NCBI RefSeq assembly: GCF_900110895.1
Contig: NZ_FOIQ01000003.1
Location: 310,001-374,000 of the forward strand
From: Prevotella aff. ruminicola Tc2-24
GTDB lineage: Bacteria > Bacteroidota > Bacteroidia > Bacteroidales > Bacteroidaceae
Direction of reading: 5' to 3'
DNA length: 64,000 bases
The notes beneath the pieces are model-generated. The model made no database searches. It saw only the letters and a list, made by a program, of their open reading frames with translations, and had not been told where the DNA came from. Every line of letters starts with the position of its first letter. The stretch's first letter is position 1. A program made the position numbers and the translations under genes. Below, one piece after another: positions 41,511 through 49,618 of this stretch.

Positions 41511-41542
41511 TTTGGTTTTTCGCTCACTTATTCGTACCTTTG
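41511..41542 (+). promoter_or_regulatory. metY promoter copy 2 (TTTGG-N19-TACCTTTG)
   Basis: TTTGG 41511-41515, 19-bp spacer, TACCTTTG 41535-41542; leader about 28 nt to the metY ATG. Same operator overlap as copy 1. Confidence 0.82.
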
Positions 41543-41574
41543 TCGTCTGAAAAAAGCTAAACCGACATACAATT

Positions 41575-42858
41575 ATGGAAAAGAAATTCAGACAGGGCAC
41601 GCTCTGCGTGCAGGCAGGCTATAAAGCCAAGAACGGAGAACCGATCGAGGTTCCCATCATCCAATCGACCACCTTCAAGTATGACGACTCCGACGAGATG
41701 GCGAAGTTGTTCGATCTGGAGAAAGAGGGCTATTTCTATACCCGCCTGCAGAACCCGACGAACGACGCTGTGGCCGCTAAGATCGCTACCCTCGAGGGCG
41801 GCGTGGGTGCCATGCTGACTTCCAGTGGACAGGCAGCCAACTTCTACGCCATCTTCAATATCTGTCAGGCCGGCGACCATTTCGTGACTTCCAATGAGAT
41901 CTACGGCGGCACATACAACCTCTTCGGCGTGACGCTGAAGAAGCTCGGCATCGACTGTACGTTCATCTCCCAGGATGCCAGTGAGGAGGAGATCCAGGCC
42001 GCCTTCCGTCCGAACACGAAGGCGCTGTTCGGCGAGACCATCTCGAACCCCGGCTGTGCCGTGCTCGACATCGAGAAGTTCGCTAGGATTGCCCATAAGA
42101 ACGGGGTGCCCCTGATTATCGATAACACCTTCGCCACGCCCGTGAACTGTCGTCCGTTTGAGTGGGGCGCCGACATCGTCACCCACTCCACCACGAAGTA
42201 TATGGACGGTCTGGCCACACAGGTGGGCGGTTGCGTCGTCGACAGCGGTAACTTCGACTGGATGGCTCATGCCGACAAGTACCCCGGTCTCTGCACGCCC
42301 GACGAGTCGTACCATGGTCTGACCTACGTAAAGGCCTTCGGTAAGATGGGTTATATGACGAAGCTCGTAGCCCAGCTGATGCGCGACCTCGGTTCGATTC
42401 CCGCTCCGCAAAACTCTTTCCTGCTGAACATGGGTCTGCAGACACTCCACCTCCGTATGGCGCAGCACTGCAAGAACGCACAGAAGGTGGCTGAGTTCCT
42501 GCACGACAACGAGAAGGTGGCATGGGTACACTACTGTGGTCTGAAGGATGATCCCCACTATGCTCTGGGACAGAAGTACCTGCCCAACGGCTCATGCGGT
42601 GTTATCGCCTTCGGCCTGAAAGGAACACGAGAGACTGCCGTCAAGTGGATGGACTCGCTGAAGATGATCAATATCGTGACCCACGTGGCCGATGCGCGTA
42701 CCTGTGTACTCCATCCCGCCAGTCACACCCACCGTCAGCTCAGCGACGAGCAGTTGCTCGAGGCTGGTGTCGCCCCCGATCTGATTCGTCTCTCCGTGGG
42801 TATCGAGGACGTGGAAGACATCCTCGACGACATCAAGCAGGCTCTGGCTCAGATTTAA
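41575..42858 (+). CDS. metY: O-acetylhomoserine sulfhydrylase (aminocarboxypropyltransferase)
   Basis: 427 aa, full length for MetY. Cys/Met-metabolism PLP enzyme: STTFKYDD near the start, YTRLQNPTNDAVAAKIATLEGG, TSSGQAANFYAIFNI, EIYGGTYNLFGVTLKKLGI, NTFATPVNCRPFEWGADIV, and the PLP-binding HSTTKYMDG with Lys208. C-terminal SHTHRQLSDEQLLEAGVAPDLIRLSVGIEDVEDI is diagnostic. It makes homocysteine from O-acetylhomoserine and sulfide (direct sulfhydrylation). Transcribed from a duplicated promoter; 113 bp separate it from gdhA, which has its own promoter. Confidence 0.96.
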   Translation: MEKKFRQGTLCVQAGYKAKNGEPIEVPIIQSTTFKYDDSDEMAKLFDLEKEGYFYTRLQNPTNDAVAAKIATLEGGVGAMLTSSGQAANFYAIFNICQAGDHFVTSNEIYGGTYNLFGVTLKKLGIDCTFISQDASEEEIQAAFRPNTKALFGETISNPGCAVLDIEKFARIAHKNGVPLIIDNTFATPVNCRPFEWGADIVTHSTTKYMDGLATQVGGCVVDSGNFDWMAHADKYPGLCTPDESYHGLTYVKAFGKMGYMTKLVAQLMRDLGSIPAPQNSFLLNMGLQTLHLRMAQHCKNAQKVAEFLHDNEKVAWVHYCGLKDDPHYALGQKYLPNGSCGVIAFGLKGTRETAVKWMDSLKMINIVTHVADARTCVLHPASHTHRQLSDEQLLEAGVAPDLIRLSVGIEDVEDILDDIKQALAQI

Positions 42859-42897
42859 CAAAATGTAACTTAACAGGAAAAATATTCGGTATTTCCC

Positions 42898-42928
42898 TTG
42901 GAGCATATCGATATTTTTCCTATTTTTG
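42898..42928 (+). promoter_or_regulatory. gdhA promoter (TTGG-N19-TATTTTTG)
   Basis: TTGG 42898-42901, 19-bp spacer, TATTTTTG 42921-42928. Flanked by an inverted pair ACAAAATGT (42858-42866) and ACATTTTGT (42943-42951), possible operator halves. Leader ~40 nt. Confidence 0.8.
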
Positions 42929-42971
42929 CGTCATCTAAGATAACATTTTGTAACTAAAGACGATTGACGCT

Positions 42972-44306
42972 ATGGAAGTTGAGAAGATCATGCAAGCCTT
43001 GGAGCAGAAGCATCCGGGCGAGTCAGAGTACTTACAAGCAGTAAGAGAAGTGCTGGAATCAATCAAGGATGTGTATAACCAACATCCGGAGTTTGAGAAG
43101 GCAAAGATTATAGAACGTATCGTGGAACCCGAGCGTATCATCACGTTCCGTGTGCCCTGGGTCGATGATAAGGGCGAGATACAGGTGAACCTCGGTTACC
43201 GCGTACAGTTCAACAGCGCCATAGGACCGTACAAGGGCGGTCTGCGCTTCCACTCATCCGTCAACCTCAGCATCCTGAAGTTCCTCGGATTCGAACAGAC
43301 CTTTAAGAACGCCCTCACGACGCTGCCGATGGGTGGCGGTAAGGGCGGCTCCGACTTCAGTATCCGCGGTAAGAGCGACAATGAAGTGATGAAGTTCTGT
43401 CAGGCATTTATGACCGAGTTGTACCGTCATATCGGTCCCGACGAGGACGTGCCGGCAGGCGATATCGGCGTAGGTGCCCGTGAGATAGGTTACCTGTTCG
43501 GCCAGTATAAGAAGCTGACCCACCAGTTCCAAGGTGTGCTCACCGGTAAGGGCATGGAATGGGGCGGCTCTATCCTTCGCCCGGAGGCGACCGGCTACGG
43601 AGCCCTGTACTTCGTGAACCAGATGCTCACAGAGCATGGACTCGACATCAAGGGTAAGACCGTTGCCCTCAGTGGTTTCGGCAATGTGGCCTGGGGCGCT
43701 GCGAAGAAAGCTACCGAGCTCGGTGCGAAGGTTATCACGATCAGCGGTCCCGACGGTTATATCTACGACCCGGCAGGTCTCGACGCAGAGAAGATCGAGT
43801 ATATGCTTGAGCTTCGAGCCAGTGGTAACGACGTGTGTCAGCCCTACGAGGAGGAGTTCGACGGTGCCACGTTCTTCGCTGGCAAGAAGCCTTGGGAGCA
43901 GAAGGCCGATATCTACCTGCCCTGTGCTACCCAGAACGAGCTGAACGGCAGTGATGCCGACCAGATTCTGGCCAACAAGCCGCTCTGCGTGGCTGAGGTA
44001 TCGAACATGGGCTGTACGGCCGAGGCTGTGAACAAGTTCATCGCCGCCAAGCAGTTGTTTGCCCCTGGCAAGGCTGTGAATGCCGGTGGTGTGGCCACCT
44101 CGGGTCTGGAGATGACACAGAACTCCATGCGCCTCGCCTGGAGCAGTGAGGAGGTGGATCAGCGCCTGCATCATATCATGTCGAGCATCCACAACCAGTG
44201 CGTGAAGTACGGCAAGGAGGCTGGCTACATCAATTACGTGAAAGGCGCCAACGTCGCCGGCTTCATGAAGGTAGCTAACGCCATGATGGCGCAGGGCGTT
44301 GTGTAG
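42972..44306 (+). CDS. gdhA: NADP-type glutamate dehydrogenase (hexameric)
   Basis: 444 aa, the size of small hexameric GDHs. RVPWVDDKGEIQVNLGYRVQFN, GPYKGGLRFH, the catalytic LPMGGGKGGSDF (Lys124 region), DVPAGDIGVGAREIGYLFGQY, nucleotide-binding VALSGFGNVAWGAAKKATELGA, and the C-terminal NAGGVATSGLEMTQNSMRLAW. It joins ammonia and 2-oxoglutarate to glutamate, the main ammonium route in many Bacteroidota. NADP preference is likely by similarity of the subgroup but not certain. The last codons (GVV-stop) lie inside the first copy of a 42-bp direct repeat. Confidence 0.96.
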   Translation: MEVEKIMQALEQKHPGESEYLQAVREVLESIKDVYNQHPEFEKAKIIERIVEPERIITFRVPWVDDKGEIQVNLGYRVQFNSAIGPYKGGLRFHSSVNLSILKFLGFEQTFKNALTTLPMGGGKGGSDFSIRGKSDNEVMKFCQAFMTELYRHIGPDEDVPAGDIGVGAREIGYLFGQYKKLTHQFQGVLTGKGMEWGGSILRPEATGYGALYFVNQMLTEHGLDIKGKTVALSGFGNVAWGAAKKATELGAKVITISGPDGYIYDPAGLDAEKIEYMLELRASGNDVCQPYEEEFDGATFFAGKKPWEQKADIYLPCATQNELNGSDADQILANKPLCVAEVSNMGCTAEAVNKFIAAKQLFAPGKAVNAGGVATSGLEMTQNSMRLAWSSEEVDQRLHHIMSSIHNQCVKYGKEAGYINYVKGANVAGFMKVANAMMAQGVV

Positions 44307-44385
44307 CTCGGCGAAGCCAAGGTACAAAAGACGCCAGAATCACGGCGTTGTGTAGCTCGGCGAAGCCAAGGTACAAAAGACGCCA
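44295..44385 (+). repeat. 42-bp direct repeat across the gdhA stop codon (REP-like)
   Basis: Copies 44295-44336 and 44344-44385 are identical; 7 bp lie between. Each unit begins GGCGT and ends ACGCC (outer stem) and has an inner CTCGGC-GAA-GCCAAG hairpin, so RNA of either strand folds. Copy 1 includes the gdhA stop codon; copy 2 ends 10 bp before the rlpA start. Looks like a palindromic intergenic repeat or a 49-bp slippage duplication. Confidence 0.85.
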
Positions 44386-44394
44386 TCAAACTGA

Positions 44395-45057
44395 ATGAAT
44401 ATCAAACCATATATTGCATTCATCGCATTCCTATTCAGCTTTACCGCTCTGCAGGCCCAAACGCAGAGCGGTAATGCCTCGTTCTATGCTAAGAAGTTCA
44501 CAGGCCGTCGCACGGCCAACGGTGAACGGATGCATCATGACAGTCTGACGTGTGCCCACCGCACCTATCCTTTCGGCACATTGTTACGGGTCACCAACCC
44601 GGCCAACGGCAAGCAGGTCATCGTCCGTGTGACCGACCGCGGTCCGTATGTCAAGGGAAGGATCATCGACCTCTCAGCACGTGCCGCCAGAGAGATTGGC
44701 ATCCTTGCCCAAGGTATCGCCCCCGTCATCGTGGAGCGCTACAGTTCTCCTGTGATCCCCTTCAAGCCTGAGGAGAACATCGATCTGCCGGAGATGGAGA
44801 TGGGCGCCAACGAAGGTGCCGACACGAAGCCTCTCTGGATGCTACTAAAAGAGAGCCGTGACCAGCAGGCCAAAGAAGAGGCCCTGGCTAAACAAGAATC
44901 ACAAGCTAAACAGGAGAATCATGCCAGACAGAAGACGGTCGTCAAGCACGACAATCCGACGACACACGCCACCAAGGCCGGCACCCATGACGATCTGAAG
45001 GAGATCAACAACAAGCCCAACCGTTCGAAGGCATACATGAAACGCTATAGGAAATAA
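44395..45057 (+). CDS. rlpA: RlpA-like septal lytic transglycosylase
   Basis: 220 aa. Signal peptide (MNIKPYIAFIAFLFSFTALQAQ), then the double-psi beta-barrel domain (~25-115): GNASFYAKKFTGRRTANGERMHHDSLTCAHRTYPFGTLLRVTNP and VRVTDRGPYVKGRIIDLSARAA, including the Glu (in GERM), His and Asp typical of RlpA glycosidase activity on denuded peptidoglycan. The SPOR domain of Proteobacterial RlpA is replaced by a basic, Lys/Gln-rich tail (~150-220). No lipobox. Followed by a strong intrinsic terminator. The only recognisable promoter upstream is that of gdhA. Confidence 0.92.
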   Translation: MNIKPYIAFIAFLFSFTALQAQTQSGNASFYAKKFTGRRTANGERMHHDSLTCAHRTYPFGTLLRVTNPANGKQVIVRVTDRGPYVKGRIIDLSARAAREIGILAQGIAPVIVERYSSPVIPFKPEENIDLPEMEMGANEGADTKPLWMLLKESRDQQAKEEALAKQESQAKQENHARQKTVVKHDNPTTHATKAGTHDDLKEINNKPNRSKAYMKRYRK

Positions 45058-45060
45058 AAA

Positions 45061-45097
45061 GCAAGCAGGCAATAGGATTCTATCGCCTGCTTGTTTT
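45061..45097. terminator. Bidirectional intrinsic terminator (rlpA / lipoprotein gene)
   Basis: Stem CAAGCAGGC / GCCTGCTTG with a 14-nt loop, followed by TTTT on the plus strand and, on the minus strand, by TTTTTA. The right arm overlaps the last codons (TSRR-stop) of the convergent gene ending at 45080. Confidence 0.9.
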
Positions 45098-45841
45098 AAT
45101 GGTGAACTCCTGTGTCTGCGAGTTCACTTCTCTGTTACCCTGAAATACTCCGACGCGTATCACCGCGTCACCGTCGCGCAGACGGTCGTCGGCCTTAAGG
45201 ACCGCCGTATAGCGGATGCCCTTTCCTGGCCGAATACTCTCAACAAGCACGTTCTCCGAGATACGTATGTGACGGTTGCCTGTCACCTCTGCTACCGACG
45301 GTTGTACTCGGTAGACTGTCTCAGACGAGGTGTTGAAGACCTCGAACACCACCATGGCCTCTTCGCCACGGTTCAGCACACCGTCACGGTTTTTGTCGAT
45401 AACACGGGCATGACGAATCTCCAGTACAGAGGTGTTCGCGGGCGTTACCGTACTGCTAAGATCCTCGCCAAACCCATAGAGACGATCGTCCCCGCTGTTT
45501 GTACTGTCGAAGCCACTCTCATCCGTATAACCATCGTCATAGCGACGCTGGTCGGGGCGCGCCTCCTCATATCTCTGACGACGTGCCGCCCGGTAGTCCT
45601 CATAACGGCGCTGCTGCGCATCGTCGGCAGCCGCACCGATGACTGCTCCGACAGCCGCACCACCAGCCATACCAATCAGCGTACCGACATCACTGCCCCG
45701 GGGACCACCCGTGATACCACCGATAGCAGAGCCGATGATTGACCCGAAGGTGCCACCCGTATAGGCTCCCTCCGCCGTATAAGTACCACAACTGCTAAGC
45801 AGCAGCAAGGCACCAACCGATAAAACCAATGTCTTCCTCAT
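45080..45841 (-). CDS. Glycine-zipper lipoprotein
   Basis: 253 aa. Lipoprotein signal with LLLLSSC (Cys18), then a glycine-zipper region (~28-75: GAYTGGTFGSIIGSAIGGITGG, GTLIGMAGGAAVGAVIGAAAD) like that of outer-membrane zipper proteins, a charged Arg/Tyr linker (RRYEDYRAARRQRYEE), and a C-terminal Ig-like domain (~135-253: LEIRHARVIDKNRDGVLNRGEEAMVVFEVFN, GIRYTAVLKADDRLRDGDAVIRVGVFQGN) common in Bacteroidota. The zipper probably inserts in or lies on the membrane. No specific function known. Monocistronic, with a good promoter upstream. Confidence 0.8.
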   Translation of the reverse strand: MRKTLVLSVGALLLLSSCGTYTAEGAYTGGTFGSIIGSAIGGITGGPRGSDVGTLIGMAGGAAVGAVIGAAADDAQQRRYEDYRAARRQRYEEARPDQRRYDDGYTDESGFDSTNSGDDRLYGFGEDLSSTVTPANTSVLEIRHARVIDKNRDGVLNRGEEAMVVFEVFNTSSETVYRVQPSVAEVTGNRHIRISENVLVESIRPGKGIRYTAVLKADDRLRDGDAVIRVGVFQGNREVNSQTQEFTIKTSRR

Positions 45842-45869
45842 GACCGATACATTTTAATAATTCACGGTG

Positions 45870-45900
45870 CAAAGATAATCATTCCCCACCAATAGTTCAA
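45870..45900 (-). promoter_or_regulatory. Promoter of the glycine-zipper lipoprotein gene (TTG-N20-TATCTTTG)
   Basis: Minus strand TTG at 45900-45898, 20-bp spacer, TATCTTTG at 45877-45870; about 28 nt from the ATG at 45841. Confidence 0.75.
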
Positions 45901-46052
45901 AGGGAATTTCCCCATAAAACCATAGGGGAAACCCTACCATATGCCTCTTGACTCTCATCTTCACATACGACATATGGATGCATGAGGGCGAATAACAATC
46001 ACGACTCGCCCTCGTCTGGATGACAACAGGAGCATATGTCACGGAACAAAAA

Positions 46053-46079
46053 AGCCCGCATCCTTGTGGGATGCGGGCT
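46053..46079 (-). terminator. Intrinsic terminator of the alpha (ribosomal) operon
   Basis: 11-bp perfect stem AGCCCGCATCC / GGATGCGGGCT, 5-nt loop, followed on the minus strand by TTTTTT. Lies 20 bp after the rplQ stop. The 150 bp beyond (45900-46045) hold a GAGGGCG / CGCCCTC inverted repeat (~45984-46013) but no gene. Confidence 0.93.
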
Positions 46080-46099
46080 TCTCTATAAAGAGTGTGAGA

Positions 46100-46633
46100 T
46101 TATTCAGCCTTTGCCTCTTCTGCGGCAGGAGTCTCAGCAGCAGGTGCCTCCTCAACGGGAGCCTCTGCCTTTGCCTCCTCAGCGGCGGGAGCCTCTGCGG
46201 GAGCAGCCTCAGCCTTAGGAGCGGCCTTACGAGAACGACGGGTCGTCTTCTTCTTGGTCTCCTTGGCCATAGCCTCGTCGAAGTCTACGAGCTCGATGAA
46301 GCACACCTGAGCAGCGTCGCCCTGACGTGTACCGAGCTTAATGATACGGGTGTATCCACCGGGACGGTCGCCTACCTTCTGGGAAACGGCTCCGAAGAGT
46401 TCCTTGATAGCTTCCTTGTTCTGGAGGTAGCTGAATACGACACGGCGAGAGTTGGTGGAGTCTTCCTTTGCCTTTGTGATCAGGGGCTCCACATACTTCT
46501 TGAGGGCCTTAGCCTTTGCGACGGTCGTAGTGATTCTTTTGTGCATGATCAGAGAGACAGCCATGTTAGCGAGCATGGCGCTGCGGTGAGATGCAGTACG
46601 ACCGAGATGGTTGAATTTCTTATTATGTCTCAT
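46100..46633 (-). CDS. rplQ: 50S ribosomal protein L17 with long Ala/Glu-rich C-terminal tail
   Basis: 177 aa. The conserved core (~1-122) has [24 protein letters not shown] and [17 protein letters not shown]. Beyond it a ~50-aa low-complexity tail starts with a basic patch ([14 protein letters not shown]) and goes on with AEAAPAEAP and two PAAEEAKAE units. E. coli L17 stops near residue 127, so the tail is an addition common in Bacteroidota. L17 lines the exit-tunnel side of 23S domain III. Last gene of the alpha operon, before its terminator. Confidence 0.97.
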   Translation of the reverse strand: MRHNKKFNHLGRTASHRSAMLANMAVSLIMHKRITTTVAKAKALKKYVEPLITKAKEDSTNSRRVVFSYLQNKEAIKELFGAVSQKVGDRPGGYTRIIKLGTRQGDAAQVCFIELVDFDEAMAKETKKKTTRRSRKAAPKAEAAPAEAPAAEEAKAEAPVEEAPAAETPAAEEAKAE

Positions 46634-46675
46634 TTTTGTTCTTTACTTTTATTGGGCATTCGGTAGTCTCAACGA

Positions 46676-47668
46676 TTACTCCCTGTCCAGTTTATACTTT
46701 GAAATGTCGGTTCCAAACGACAGATTCAGACTCTCGAGCAAATCATCAAGCTCAGTGAGCGATTTCTTACCGAAGTTACGGAACTTCAAGAGGTCGGTCT
46801 TGTTGTACTGTACCAGATCGCCAAGTGTCTCGACATCGGCTGCCTTGAGGCAGTTGAGGGCACGAACAGAGAGGTTCATGTCTACGAGACGTGTCTTGAG
46901 CAGCTGGCGCATGTGCAGGATCTCCTCATCGAACTCCTGATTGCCCTCCGTGTCGTTGTTCTCGAGCGTAATCTTCTCGTCGGAGAACAGCATGAAGTGG
47001 TAGATGAGGATCTTGGCTGCCTCTTTCAGTGCATCCTTCGGGTGGATGGAACCGTCCGTCGTCACTTCAAGCACGAGCTTGTCGTAGTCGGTCTTCTGCT
47101 CGACACGATACGGCTCAACAGCGTACTTGACGTTGCGGATCGGAGTGTAAATAGAATCGATTGCAATTACATTCACGTCGGTGCAGAACTCGCGATTCTC
47201 ATCAGCGGGTACATATCCGCGACCTTTGTTGATTGTAAGATCAATCTGCATCGATGCCTTGGAATCTAAATGACAAATCACCAAATCGGGATTCAGCACC
47301 TCAAATCCAGTCAGATACTTGCCGATGTCTGCGGCTTTGAATTCGGTAGAATTCTCGACCGTGATACTGACTTTCTCGTTCTCGAATTCTTCTACTACTT
47401 GCTTGAACCGAACTTGCTTCAGGTTCAAGATAATGTTGGTAACATCTTCCTTTACTCCAGGAACTGAAGAGAACTCATGCTCAACACCAGCGATACGGAT
47501 GGTGTTGATGGCATAACCCTCCAGCGAAGAAAGAAGGATGCGGCGCAGGGCGTTACCGATGGTTACACCGAAGCCAGGCTCCAAAGGACGAAACTCGAAC
47601 TTGCCGAATTTGTCGTTGGCCTCCAACATTACGACTTTATCAGGTTTTTGAAATGCTAATATCGCCAT
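46676..47668 (-). CDS. rpoA: DNA-directed RNA polymerase subunit alpha
   Basis: 330 aa, standard length. N-terminal dimerisation domain (~1-232: [31 protein letters not shown]) and C-terminal domain (~250-330: [44 protein letters not shown]) joined by an acidic linker. The alpha-CTD contacts UP elements and activators. Lies between rpsD and rplQ as in most bacteria. Confidence 0.98.
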   Translation of the reverse strand: MAILAFQKPDKVVMLEANDKFGKFEFRPLEPGFGVTIGNALRRILLSSLEGYAINTIRIAGVEHEFSSVPGVKEDVTNIILNLKQVRFKQVVEEFENEKVSITVENSTEFKAADIGKYLTGFEVLNPDLVICHLDSKASMQIDLTINKGRGYVPADENREFCTDVNVIAIDSIYTPIRNVKYAVEPYRVEQKTDYDKLVLEVTTDGSIHPKDALKEAAKILIYHFMLFSDEKITLENNDTEGNQEFDEEILHMRQLLKTRLVDMNLSVRALNCLKAADVETLGDLVQYNKTDLLKFRNFGKKSLTELDDLLESLNLSFGTDISKYKLDRE

Positions 47669-47682
47669 TAATTTAAATGATT

Positions 47683-48291
47683 TTAGTTCTTAGAGTACAA
47701 CTCAACGATTAACTGTTCCTTAATGCTCTCAGGGATATCGGCACGCTCCGGCTTGTGCAGGAACTTACCGCTCTTAGAGTTCTCATCCCATTCGATCCAA
47801 GGGTACTTGCTATGGTTGAAACCAGCAAGGGCAGCCTCAATCACCTCGAGAGACTTTGACTTCTCACGAACAGCGACGACCTGACCGGGCTTCACACTAT
47901 ACGAAGGGATATTAACTACCTGGCCATCTACAGTAATGTGCTTGTGACCCACGAGCTGACGAGCAGCTGCGCGAGTAGGAGCAATACCCAGACGGAACAC
48001 TACATTGTCGAGTCGGCTCTCCAGCAACTGGAGAAGCACCTCACCGGTGATACCCTCAGCCTTGGCTGCCTTCTCAAACAAATTACGGAACTGACGCTCA
48101 AGTACTCCATATGTATACTTGGCCTTCTGCTTCTCTGCCAGCATGACTGCATACTCCGACATCTTACGACGACGGTTGTTGCCATGCTGTCCCGGGGGGA
48201 AGTTCCTGCGGGACAAAACTTTGTCTGCGCCGAAGATGGGCTCACCAAAACGACGCGCAATTTTTGATTTCGGTCCTAAATATCTTGCCAT
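47683..48291 (-). CDS. rpsD: 30S ribosomal protein S4
   Basis: 202 aa. [59 protein letters not shown], and the S4 RNA-binding domain ([38 protein letters not shown]). No zinc-binding cysteines, so it is the zinc-free form. Primary binder of 16S 5' domain and, in E. coli, repressor of the alpha operon; whether that control exists here is not visible. Confidence 0.98.
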   Translation of the reverse strand: MARYLGPKSKIARRFGEPIFGADKVLSRRNFPPGQHGNNRRRKMSEYAVMLAEKQKAKYTYGVLERQFRNLFEKAAKAEGITGEVLLQLLESRLDNVVFRLGIAPTRAAARQLVGHKHITVDGQVVNIPSYSVKPGQVVAVREKSKSLEVIEAALAGFNHSKYPWIEWDENSKSGKFLHKPERADIPESIKEQLIVELYSKN

Positions 48292-48334
48292 AATTTAATA
48301 AAAAAATGTTCAATTGAATGTTCAATCCTGAATA

Positions 48335-48724
48335 TTATACGCGACGACGCTTCGGAGGACGACATCCGTTGTGCGGCAGCGGAGTAACGTCTACAATCTC
48401 CATAACCTCGATTCCTGCACCATGGATGGCGCGGATAGCGGACTCACGGCCGTTACCCGGACCCTTCACGTAAGCTTTCACCTTGCGAAGACCTAGGTCG
48501 TAGGCAACCTTAGCGCAATCCTCGGCTGCCATCTGAGCAGCGTACGGAGTGTTCTTCTTAGAACCGCGGAAACCCATCTTACCAGCTGACGACCAAGAGA
48601 TAATCTGACCCTCGTCGTTTGCCAGTGAAACGATAATATTATTGAAAGAACTGTGTACGTGGAGCTGACCGATAGCGTTCACTCTCACGTTTCTTTTCTT
48701 GGAAGTGACTGTTTTCTTTGCCAT
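48335..48724 (-). CDS. rpsK: 30S ribosomal protein S11
   Basis: 129 aa from the ATG at 48724 ([19 protein letters not shown]); an in-frame ATG 9 bp upstream is less likely. [40 protein letters not shown], and C-terminal [17 protein letters not shown] are conserved S11 signatures. Platform protein of the 30S subunit. Confidence 0.97.
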   Translation of the reverse strand: MAKKTVTSKKRNVRVNAIGQLHVHSSFNNIIVSLANDEGQIISWSSAGKMGFRGSKKNTPYAAQMAAEDCAKVAYDLGLRKVKAYVKGPGNGRESAIRAIHGAGIEVMEIVDVTPLPHNGCRPPKRRRV

Positions 48725-48757
48725 AATTCTCAAATCTTTTAGATGTTCAACTTAGAA

Positions 48758-49138
48758 TTACTTCGTAGCCTTCTTCTTGTTAGCAACAGTCTTCTTCTTT
48801 CCCTTACGGGTACGAGCATTATTCTTTGTGCTCTGACCACGAACAGGAAGACCATTACGATGACGGACTCCACGATAGCAACCAATATCCATCAGTCGCT
48901 TGATATTCAACTGGATCTCGCTACGGAGATCACCCTCAACTTTGAATTCAGCGCCGATGATTTCACGGATCTTGGCTGCCTGGTCGTCAGTCCACTCGCT
49001 GACCTTCAGGTCGCGGCTGACACCTGCCTTATCCAATATCTTTGCTGAACTACTTCGACCGATACCATAGATATAGGTCAATGCGATTTCGCCACGCTTA
49101 TTCTGGGGCAAATCTACTCCAACAATTCTTATTGCCAT
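48758..49138 (-). CDS. rpsM: 30S ribosomal protein S13
   Basis: 126 aa. [35 protein letters not shown] start with helix-two-turn-helix, [28 protein letters not shown] near the end and a Lys-rich tail that reaches the P-site tRNA. First gene after an internal promoter (49199-49206), so the alpha part of the cluster can be expressed separately. Confidence 0.97.
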   Translation of the reverse strand: MAIRIVGVDLPQNKRGEIALTYIYGIGRSSSAKILDKAGVSRDLKVSEWTDDQAAKIREIIGAEFKVEGDLRSEIQLNIKRLMDIGCYRGVRHRNGLPVRGQSTKNNARTRKGKKKTVANKKKATK

Positions 49139-49198
49139 TTGTTAATAAAAGAAATAAAAAAATTTAGTTTAAATTTCGAAATTCCGCTAAAAAGCATG

Positions 49199-49206
49199 CA
49201 AAGGTA
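49199..49206 (-). promoter_or_regulatory. Internal promoter -7 element (TACCTTTG) before rpsM
   Basis: Minus strand TACCTTTGC in the 111-bp rpmJ-rpsM gap; -33 is weak. Expected leader ~55 nt. Would drive rpsM-rpsK-rpsD-rpoA-rplQ. Confidence 0.6.
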
Positions 49207-49249
49207 CGAAGATTTTGCCAAACCTCCGCCATTTTATGCTTATTTAACA

Positions 49250-49366
49250 TTAACCCTGACGCATCTTGTACTTAGGGTTCTTCTTGTTGATAACGAACAG
49301 GCGGCCCTTACGACGCACAATCTTGCAGTCTGGGGTACGCTTCTTCAATGATGCTCTTGTCTTCAT
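49250..49366 (-). CDS. rpmJ: 50S ribosomal protein L36
   Basis: 38 aa, translated directly from the minus strand: [20 protein letters not shown], then [18 protein letters not shown]. The length, the basic composition, RRKGRLFVI and the C-terminal KMRQG are those of bacterial L36. The residue pattern has only one Cys (DCK) and no CxxC, so this is the zinc-free C-minus type. Placed between infA and rpsM, the usual spot. Confidence 0.93.
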   Translation of the reverse strand: MKTRASLKKRTPDCKIVRRKGRLFVINKKNPKYKMRQG

Positions 49367-49381
49367 ATTAGTTCCTTTTGT

Positions 49382-49600
49382 TTATTTGTATCTGAATACA
49401 ATTCGTCCCTTTGTCAGGTCATACGGACTCATCTCGACCTTGACCTTGTCGCCGGGGAGGATTTTGATATAGTGCATTCTCATCTTACCAGAGATATGCG
49501 CAATAATCTGGACTCCATTCTCTAATTCTACACGGAACATCGCGTTCGACAGCGACTCGACGATAGTTCCGTCCTGCTCAATAGCGGATTGTTTTGCCAT
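49382..49600 (-). CDS. infA: Translation initiation factor IF-1
   Basis: 72 aa. [63 protein letters not shown]: complete OB-fold IF-1. Binds the 30S A site during initiation. Lies 18 bp after map. Confidence 0.98.
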   Translation of the reverse strand: MAKQSAIEQDGTIVESLSNAMFRVELENGVQIIAHISGKMRMHYIKILPGDKVKVEMSPYDLTKGRIVFRYK

Positions 49601-49618
49601 ACTTAACTTTAAATATCG

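Larger units (their letters stand above)
41407..41542 (+). repeat. Perfect 61-bp direct duplication, period 75 bp
   Basis: Copies 41407-41467 and 41482-41542 are identical over 61 bp. Each contains a CCAAAT-AA-ATTTGG palindrome (41427-41440; 41502-41515) and a full promoter. A third partial copy of the AATAAATTTGGT part sits just upstream (41397-41408). Confidence 0.95.
41166..41574. other. Divergent intergenic region (third sigma cassette / metY)
   Basis: 409 bp without a gene. From left: AT-rich stretch next to the sigma gene, a short ATTATACCAT direct repeat (~41310-41332), then a 61-bp perfect direct duplication (41407-41467 and 41482-41542) that carries the metY promoter twice. Nothing coding seen. 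Confidence 0.75.

Noticed and set aside
41407..41542. CRISPR-like array before metY (also considered at 44295-44385 and 61660-61703)
   Set aside because: Only two units each, no regular spacers and no cas genes; they are promoter or hairpin duplications.
41557..42558. 333-aa open frame antisense to metY, and a 357-aa frame (43254-44327) antisense to gdhA
   Set aside because: Long antisense frames are a side effect of codon use in strongly conserved genes; composition is His/Leu/Val-rich without domain motifs, and no promoter or start context supports them.
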